From positions 1-51,201 of the forward strand of contig NZ_VOSK01000024.1 in assembly GCF_009296175.1 (NCBI RefSeq): a stretch of DNA of 51,201 nucleotides. Direction: 5' to 3'. Position 1 is the stretch's first letter. Each line of letters begins with the position of its first letter. A program made the position numbers and the translations under genes. Shown piece by piece: positions 45,624 through 51,201 of the stretch. The notes beneath the pieces are model-generated. The model was not told the DNA's origin. It ran no database searches and worked only from the letters and a program-made list of their open reading frames with translations. This DNA comes from Microvirga tunisiensis. Lineage in GTDB: Bacteria > Pseudomonadota > Alphaproteobacteria > Rhizobiales > Beijerinckiaceae.

Positions 45624-47207
45624 CTAAATGATGTAAAAATCTTTCTCAGCCATGGCGAGACCAGACTTCAACTTGAAAAACAGAATGGCCTTGTACTTGG
45701 AGCCGGAGCCATCCGCGTCATAGGACAGGTAGCCGTTCTTCTTGTTATAGACTAGATAGTCGTTCCCATCCTGGGCTTTGCTGCCGATGGTCAAGAAATC
45801 CGGTTTCAGCTTTCCTGTCTCGCGTAGCTTTTTGAAAACGCTGTTCTCCAGGCGGATTCTATCATCCTTTACATTGAAGTCCGTGATCGTATCGACATTG
45901 GTCTTCGCATTCAGCACATTCTTGAAAATGAAGATGTCACGTCCCCATCCCGCGGATAAGGTGTCTTTCCCGGCTCCACCATCGAGAACGTCATTACCGG
46001 CGTCGCTGTAAAGCCTGTCGTTGCCATCTCCGCCCTGCAAGGTGTCCGCGTGCATTCCTCCATAGAGCGTATCGTTGCCGCTCTGCCCGAGCAGTCGGTT
46101 GCTTTCGGTGCCGCCATAGAGTCGGTCATGACCGGCGCCAGCATAGATCGTGTCCTGTCCCGTGTCCCCATAGAGAAGGTCATTTCCATCCCCACCTGAG
46201 AGGAAGTCGTTCCCGATCCCTCCATACAAGACATCCTGCCCGACACCACCATCGATGATATCGTTGCCACCATCTCCATAGAGCCCGTCGTCTCCGTCGA
46301 GGCCATAGATCCCGTTGGCACCCAAATTACCGAAGATCTCATTGGAGAGCGCGTTGCCCGTTAGATTGATGGCGGAATAGCCGCCTGAGGCTTTCAAAAT
46401 TTCGATATTGGCGCTCAACGTGTATGACGCGTCGGCCAAGACGGTATCATGCCCCTGTCCAATGTCCTCCCAGGCAATATCGAATGGGCTGTCGACAATA
46501 TAAAGATCGTCCCCGGCTCCGCCGGTCAAGGTGTCGACACCTCCCTTACCGTCGAGCTTGTCGTTGCCGGAAGTGCCTGCGATCAGGTTCGCGGAATCAC
46601 TACCGATCAGGGACAGGGAACTCGTCCCATCGACAGCGATAACCTCTTCGATCTCGGCATCGGACGCCATGGCGAAGCTGACACTCGTCAAGACGACATC
46701 GGAGCCCCCTCCGATTGTTTCGAGGACGCGGTCGTCCCTGCTATCGACGATGTAGGTGTCGTTGCCTAATCCACCATCCAGCGTATCTGCGCCGGCCCCG
46801 CCATCGAGACGGTCATTCCCGGCATATCCTTCTAGATAATCGCCGTGAGACGAACCCATGAGGTGGTCATCGCCTTGCATGACGGCAGTTGCAGCGGCGG
46901 CACCTTGCGCGTGGAAACTGGTGAGCCCAGGATAAGTAGACTGTACCAAACCATTCACTTCGCTATAGACCAACCAAGGCGTGCTCTGTGGTCCGAAGCG
47001 AAGATATGCGATGCTTTTACCAGCCTCGAAGACTATAGATCCCTCGTAGAAGACATCGACAGGATCTTGATAAATTATAATCTTGAAACTCGCTATGTAA
47101 TAACCGGATTCCATTCTATCGACTAGGCTTTCACCCACGACCGACGTGAAGAGTTCCTCCAATCTGAGCCCTTGCGGCATGCTGCTAGTGAACGTGACAA
47201 CGGCCAT
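45624..47207 (-). CDS. RTX (hemolysin-type calcium-binding repeat) protein
   Basis: The 527-residue protein has an N-terminal region of about 120 residues with no recognised domain. A first RTX block follows (HGDYLEGYAGNDRLDGGAGA onward), then a segment of beta-rich repeats, and a second long block of GGxGNDxLYG nonapeptides (about residues 285-430). A C-terminal secretion-type region (DTITDFNVKDDRI and after) closes it. RTX repeats bind calcium and fold outside the cell after type I secretion. No signal peptide and no type I exporter genes are nearby, so export would need a system elsewhere. No enzymatic domain is visible; a surface or matrix protein is most likely. Confidence 0.85.
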   Translation of the reverse strand: MAVVTFTSSMPQGLRLEELFTSVVGESLVDRMESGYYIASFKIIIYQDPVDVFYEGSIVFEAGKSIAYLRFGPQSTPWLVYSEVNGLVQSTYPGLTSFHAQGAAAATAVMQGDDHLMGSSHGDYLEGYAGNDRLDGGAGADTLDGGLGNDTYIVDSRDDRVLETIGGGSDVVLTSVSFAMASDAEIEEVIAVDGTSSLSLIGSDSANLIAGTSGNDKLDGKGGVDTLTGGAGDDLYIVDSPFDIAWEDIGQGHDTVLADASYTLSANIEILKASGGYSAINLTGNALSNEIFGNLGANGIYGLDGDDGLYGDGGNDIIDGGVGQDVLYGGIGNDFLSGGDGNDLLYGDTGQDTIYAGAGHDRLYGGTESNRLLGQSGNDTLYGGMHADTLQGGDGNDRLYSDAGNDVLDGGAGKDTLSAGWGRDIFIFKNVLNAKTNVDTITDFNVKDDRIRLENSVFKKLRETGKLKPDFLTIGSKAQDGNDYLVYNKKNGYLSYDADGSGSKYKAILFFKLKSGLAMAEKDFYII

Positions 47208-47489
47208 AGTGGGTTACCAGAGAACTTTCAAGTGAGTGGTCAGCAATGGAGCATATCGGGGTCGGCTACGCTCAAAACAGGAATCCGACTTCCACTCACG
47301 CCCGAATTGGCCGATCGGCGCTACAGTTCGAAATCCAATCCGCAGGGCACTTCGGATATTTAGTCCTAAGTCTTCACCAAGGCAACACAGACTTGATCCC
47401 ACGCAACTTGACGAGGAGCAGCGCGCCGATGCGAGGAATCGCCGCATGGCAGCATAGCACCGTACTTGCCGTCCGCAGCCAACCACAAA

Positions 47490-48770
47490 TCAGGATCGCT
47501 GCGGTAGCGGCTGACGAGGCTGGGAGCTGGTCTCGATCCCTTCCGATGATCCGGACCTTACGGTCAGCAACGCCACCGGTGTGATCGCGAGGATGACGAG
47601 AAACGCCGCAAGCCCGAAACAGGCGCTGTAGCCGAAATGCTGAGCGATCCAGCCTGCCCCGATGCCGCCGATCATGCTGACGAGCGCGTCCATGCATTGC
47701 AGCAGCGTGAAGTCGATCCCAGCCTGGCGAGGATCCGAGAGTGTCATGAACTGTGCATAAAGCGCCACGAACCCGAGCGCCATGATGGCGGACGAACTGC
47801 CAAGCGCAAGGCCCAGTAGAAGCAATTGAGATGCTCCCCCGTTCCACGCGGCCGCCGCAAGTCCAGACAGAGTGAGAGCCTGCAGGACGAGCGCGAGGAC
47901 CATGATCGCTCGTGCTCCCCAAGATCGGACCAGAGCGCCGCCCAGAAGCGCGCAGCCGAAACCGAGGATCATCCCTCCGGCCCCATTGACGATTCCGAGC
48001 GAATCCAGATCGAGACCGGAATCGACGAGGAATGGACCTAGCATCGCCAAGCCCCATTTCTGTGATACGGCATAAAGTGCGGCCAGCGCCAGCCCCTTGC
48101 GCATCTCTGTACGCCTCAGTGCGTCACGCAGAGATGGCCTATGAGTTCTCGCGTCGACTGGTGTGATCGCAGGCGACAGGACGAAGGGCAGCCCGAGCAG
48201 CAGGAGAAGGACCGCCATGACGATCATGGCCTGAATCCAGTCGACTCGCGCAACGAGCACCAGGAAAAGACCTGAGCCAATCGCGGAACCGAGATAGGCC
48301 CCACCCACCTGAGCGGCATTGCCCCAGCCGTGATACCGCTCGGACAGGCTTTCGACGGCATGACCATCGCAAGCGATATCGACGGTCGAGGCTGCGAACG
48401 CGACCACAATGAATATGGCCATGAGTGGCGCAAAGCTGGTCGGACCGATCACGGCAGCCAAGACGAAGCAGACGGCCGAGATCAGCCCGCCGATCAGGAC
48501 GATGGATCGCGACCGGCTCGGACCGGTTGACGGCAGACGATAGCGCTCGATCGCCGGGGCCCAGAGAAACTTCAGCACCCATGGCAGAACCGCGAGGTAG
48601 GTCAGCCCAATCTGGTCGAGAGGCAGTCCACGACCGCGAAGCACACTCGGGAGAGCGCTGAAGGTCACTCCTCCGATGATGCTCTGCCCCACATACAATC
48701 CTCCGATCGCAAGGACGATAGCGAGCGGGGTGTCGAGACCGCGAGCGGGCGGCGCTCCTGAGGCCGTCAT
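47490..48770 (-). CDS. RhtX/FptX-like siderophore permease (MFS)
   Basis: From the ATG at 48768-48770 the protein has 426 residues and about 12 membrane segments. It begins PLAIVLAIGGLYVGQSIIGG after a short N-terminus, and contains FSALPSVLRGRGLPLDQIGL, DIACDGHAVE and YHGWGNAAQVGGAYLGSAIG. These match the RhtX/FptX single-subunit siderophore permeases related to AmpG. It starts 2 nt after the stop of the TonB-dependent receptor, so the pair forms a complete outer and inner membrane route. A GTG at 48779 overlapping the receptor stop is possible. The ligand is unknown. Confidence 0.85.
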   Translation of the reverse strand: MTASGAPPARGLDTPLAIVLAIGGLYVGQSIIGGVTFSALPSVLRGRGLPLDQIGLTYLAVLPWVLKFLWAPAIERYRLPSTGPSRSRSIVLIGGLISAVCFVLAAVIGPTSFAPLMAIFIVVAFAASTVDIACDGHAVESLSERYHGWGNAAQVGGAYLGSAIGSGLFLVLVARVDWIQAMIVMAVLLLLLGLPFVLSPAITPVDARTHRPSLRDALRRTEMRKGLALAALYAVSQKWGLAMLGPFLVDSGLDLDSLGIVNGAGGMILGFGCALLGGALVRSWGARAIMVLALVLQALTLSGLAAAAWNGGASQLLLLGLALGSSSAIMALGFVALYAQFMTLSDPRQAGIDFTLLQCMDALVSMIGGIGAGWIAQHFGYSACFGLAAFLVILAITPVALLTVRSGSSEGIETSSQPRQPLPQRS

Positions 48771-48772
48771 CG

Positions 48773-50893
48773 TCACCACCGGTACCGCAGACCTGCGATG
48801 ACCTTACGGCCCTCGTCGAAGTAGCAATAGTTGGACGTGCAGACCTGACCGTCCTCGTCGAGCAGGTTCGTGGCATTCACCTGGAAGCGCAGTCCCTTGA
48901 GGCTCGGATTGATATTCTCGAGATCATAGCGGATTGCGGCATCGAGATAGGTACGAGGATCGTTCTCGATCACGAGGCGGTTGAGGTTGTCGCCGAAGCT
49001 GGAGCCGACATAGCGCACGCCGCCGGCAATGCCGAGGCCCCTGGCCGGTCCCTCCTGAACAGTATAATCGAGCCAGAACGATGCTAGATGGTAGGGTACG
49101 CTCGTCAGCCGATTGCCCACGGTTTCCGGGGTCAGCTTCTCGATGCGCGCATCGGTGTAGGAATAGGACGCCTGGATGTTCAGACCTTCCGTCAGCGAGG
49201 CAACGCCTTCAAGCTCGAAGCCCTGGGAGCGCAGATCGAGCTGAACCTGCTGGTTCGTGCCATCGACGACTTGGTAGACCACCACGTTGTCCTGATGAAT
49301 ATCGAAGACGGCAGCACGCAGCGATGCATTGAGACCTGGAAGGTCGTATTTCACGCCGACCTCGACCTGTTCGCCCGTCGTCGGCTCGGCCACGCCGCCG
49401 CCCAGAATGGTACCTGGATTGGGCGTGAAGGACGTACCCCAGCTCACATAGGGCGCGAGCCCGAAATCGGTCACATAGCCCAAAGCGGCACGCCCCGTGA
49501 ACTTGGTGTCATCCCGATCGAACTCGAGGCCTGCACTGTCGAACTCGCTCGTCAGCCAGTCATGACGGCCGCTAAGAGTCAGCCGCCAGTTCTGCCACTT
49601 GAGTTGATCCTGAATGTAAATTCCAGTGAGGGTCTGCGTCTGATCCTCCCGATATGAGAGCACTGGATCTGTCCCGATGGGGACGACGCCGAAACCTTGC
49701 TTGGAGACATAGCTCAAGCGGCTGACATCCAGACCGGTCAGGATCGTGTGGTCGACCGCACCCGTTTTCAAGCGGCTTTCGAGATAGGTATCGCTGACGA
49801 TACCCCAATTGTTCTCGCGAGTGAGGCCCGACCCAGCGAAGAAATATTCCTGGTTGGTGCCAAGCGCAGAGAACCGCGTGCGCTGGCGCAGGATGAACAT
49901 ATCGTTGAGGCGATGCTCGAACTCATAGCCGATCCGGCCCTGCTTCTGGCGAAAATCATTGTATCGCTTGTCGCCGGCAAACACACGGGTCGCGCCGATC
50001 GAGAGGCTGGTGGGATTGCCTGCAGCGTCCAGCGCGTAGTTGTTGATATAGGCTGCGGTACCACCGGTGGTCGAATCCATGTATTCGCCGAGGATCGTCA
50101 GCATCGTGGCATCGTTCGGCCTCCAGGTGAAGGCCGGCGCGATGAAGATCCGGTCGTCCTTGACGGCATCGATCTCGGTTCCCGCATCGCGCACGAGACC
50201 GGTCAGACGATAGAAGAACGTGTTGTCGGAATTGACGGGACCTGAAAGATCGAAGTTGCCCTGAAGACGTCCATAGAAGCCGGTTTGAACTTCGACTTCG
50301 CGAAAGGGTAGAAAAGTCGGGCGCTTCGAAATCAGATCGACGACGCCACCGGTGCTGCTTGCGCCATAAATCGAGGCCGCGGGCCCTCTCAGAACCGTAA
50401 TTCCGTCCAAGCCGTAAGGCTCGAGCCGGAACAAGCCGTTCGGGCTGTTCACCTGGCGCAGGCCATCACGGAATACCCCGGTATAGGTGACATCGATGCC
50501 GCGGATGGTGAAGGCGTCGTAACGCGGATCAAAACCGTAGCTCCCAACCCGGGCGCCAGGCGTATAGGATAGTGCATCGAGCAACGTCTGGGGCTTGCGA
50601 TCCTCCAGTTGCTCCTGCGTGACCGTTGACATCGACCGAGGCGTCTCGAGAACTGGCGTGTCCGTCTTGGTTGCACTGCGGGTCGACGTGGCGACATAGC
50701 CGTCGGCGGTGATGTCACCCCCCTGCCCGGTTTGGCTCCCTTCAACCGTCACCTCCTCAAGCTGAATGGCGCGCGTCTCTGATGTCTGAGCGAACACTTC
50801 AGTTGAAACGAAAACAAGAGCTGACGATGCCAGCAACGTAAGGGACAGCTTCACAACAGAAACCTTCATATCACGACGACGGTTTCCGCCCAT
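48773..50893 (-). CDS. TonB-dependent siderophore receptor
   Basis: The 706-residue protein has a signal peptide (MKVSVVKLSLTLLASSALVF, ending near EVFAQT). A second start at 50869 would remove the first 8 residues and begins exactly at that signal peptide. A TonB box is likely in LEEVTVEGS. The plug (PRSMSTVTQEQLEDRKPQTL, then DAFTIRGIDVTYTGVFRDGL) precedes a barrel that ends in the aromatic residue of LRYRW. It is a second, different ferric-siderophore receptor and is coupled to the RhtX-like permease. An Irr-like box lies 65 nt upstream. Confidence 0.9.
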   Translation of the reverse strand: MGGNRRRDMKVSVVKLSLTLLASSALVFVSTEVFAQTSETRAIQLEEVTVEGSQTGQGGDITADGYVATSTRSATKTDTPVLETPRSMSTVTQEQLEDRKPQTLLDALSYTPGARVGSYGFDPRYDAFTIRGIDVTYTGVFRDGLRQVNSPNGLFRLEPYGLDGITVLRGPAASIYGASSTGGVVDLISKRPTFLPFREVEVQTGFYGRLQGNFDLSGPVNSDNTFFYRLTGLVRDAGTEIDAVKDDRIFIAPAFTWRPNDATMLTILGEYMDSTTGGTAAYINNYALDAAGNPTSLSIGATRVFAGDKRYNDFRQKQGRIGYEFEHRLNDMFILRQRTRFSALGTNQEYFFAGSGLTRENNWGIVSDTYLESRLKTGAVDHTILTGLDVSRLSYVSKQGFGVVPIGTDPVLSYREDQTQTLTGIYIQDQLKWQNWRLTLSGRHDWLTSEFDSAGLEFDRDDTKFTGRAALGYVTDFGLAPYVSWGTSFTPNPGTILGGGVAEPTTGEQVEVGVKYDLPGLNASLRAAVFDIHQDNVVVYQVVDGTNQQVQLDLRSQGFELEGVASLTEGLNIQASYSYTDARIEKLTPETVGNRLTSVPYHLASFWLDYTVQEGPARGLGIAGGVRYVGSSFGDNLNRLVIENDPRTYLDAAIRYDLENINPSLKGLRFQVNATNLLDEDGQVCTSNYCYFDEGRKVIAGLRYRW

Positions 50894-50894
50894 C

Positions 50895-50905
50895 AGAACA
50901 GTTCT
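50895..50905. promoter_or_regulatory. AGAACAGTTCT inverted repeat beside the receptor start
   Basis: A perfect 5+1+5 dyad lies directly upstream of the receptor start codon. Its position would block translation initiation or transcript elongation if bound. The binding protein is unknown, and a chance occurrence is possible for so short a site. Confidence 0.3.
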
Positions 50906-50957
50906 CGGAGAGTCAAATACTATAGTTTTTAATTATTATAATAAAATTATACATATA

Positions 50958-50972
50958 TTCGAACTATTCTAA
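50958..50972. promoter_or_regulatory. Irr/ICE-like box upstream of the second receptor
   Basis: TTCGAACTATTCTAA fits TTAGAA-N3-TTCTAA with one mismatch and lies in an AT-rich stretch about 65 nt upstream of the receptor start. The matching site at the fhu locus (21321-21335) makes a shared iron regulator likely. Confidence 0.45.
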
Positions 50973-51065
50973 CCTATATCAGCGTTAGTTGCCGAAACAT
51001 GCTCATTCGTTTAGCCGGCAGCGTCCGCCGAACTGACGCACATACTTTTGATACTGTCGGCGAAT

Positions 51066-51201
51066 TCAGAGGGTTGGCGCCAACGCAGCAAAGCGGGTCA
51101 CGCGCGTCTTGGTGCGCGGCCATCCGTCCAACCAGTGTACGACCCGCAAGACGTTCATCGCAGCCGCCGAACACACCTCCTGGAGGCCGGTCTTCAGGAG
51201 C
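51066..51201 (-). CDS. IS1182-like transposase, C-terminal fragment at window edge
   Basis: The last 45 codons of a frame entering from the right edge read LLKTGLQEVCSAAAMNVLRV, then VHWLDGWPRTKTRVTRFAAL, ending at the stop 51066-51068. This resembles the C-terminal end of IS1182/IS5-type DDE transposases, where a helix after the catalytic Glu has the pattern KTxLQxVxxAAAxNxxR. Whether the element is intact cannot be seen. It is assigned from the short C-terminal pattern only. Confidence 0.6.
   Translation of the reverse strand, partial: LLKTGLQEVCSAAAMNVLRVVHWLDGWPRTKTRVTRFAALAPTL

Noticed and set aside
45900..46800. Repetitive DNA resembling a tandem array or CRISPR
   Set aside because: The periodicity is the 27-nt coding period of RTX nonapeptides. 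The units are degenerate and there are no spacers.
47208..47489. Overlapping short frames between the RTX and RhtX-like genes
   Set aside because: None has a good start signal or a recognisable motif. The region may hold an old gene remnant, but I see nothing firm beyond the RTX promoter expected there.

Overview
The window is high-GC DNA with densely packed, often 1-4 nt overlapping genes. The gene content (nasT-nasS with an ATP-dependent nitrate importer, NirB, Irr-like iron boxes, many Dpp-type importers) points to a soil or plant-associated alphaproteobacterium of the Hyphomicrobiales. The Microvirga/Methylobacterium/Bosea group is my inference; no rRNA or tRNA is present to confirm it.

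Region 1 (1-5514, minus strand) is nitrate assimilation: nasT and nasS (cytoplasmic nitrate sensor and ANTAR antiterminator), a 393-nt leader region, then nrtA, nrtB, nrtD and the first codons of nirB, which continues past the left edge. The leader carries a clear two-hairpin ANTAR target with AAUGAU and AACGAU hexaloops, a candidate terminator and a promoter, so the control circuit of the operon can be read directly.

Region 2 (5650-14706, plus strand) is a peptide uptake and cleavage operon: a FadR-type GntR regulator, two Dpp-type ATPases, a binding protein, two permeases, a gamma-glutamyltransferase-family enzyme and a DUF1028 protein. After it come a TauE-like permease (14774) and an OGFr-domain protein (15683). 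A convergent MsbA-like exporter follows (16168-17889, minus).

Region 3 (17947-25560) is a hydroxamate-siderophore locus arranged around a divergent promoter region: fhuC and a TonB-dependent receptor on the minus strand, fhuD, fhuB and a DUF2218/siderophore-interacting reductase on the plus strand. A second siderophore locus, a RhtX/FptX-like permease with a TonB receptor, lies at 47490-50893. Both intergenic regions carry a similar TTnGAA-N3-TTCTAA box.

Region 4 (25621-28957) is a methyl-accepting chemotaxis gene split by a complete 1630-bp IS1380-family element. Region 5 (29093-42833) has a minus-strand Dpp-type importer with an M32 carboxypeptidase, divergent from a plus-strand operon encoding an unusual GntR regulator, creatininase-family hydrolase, ketopantoate-reductase-like enzyme, SDR, PgdA/imidase-like deacetylase, DmpA-like P1 aminopeptidase and isoaspartyl peptidase. 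Import followed by hydrolysis of atypical amides or beta-peptides is the likely theme, and this is the best candidate for an undescribed pathway. Region 6 (42923-51201) holds a secreted cyclase-family protein, an SDR, a YbaK-like deacylase, an RTX protein, the second siderophore locus and the 3' end of an IS1182-like transposase cut by the window edge.
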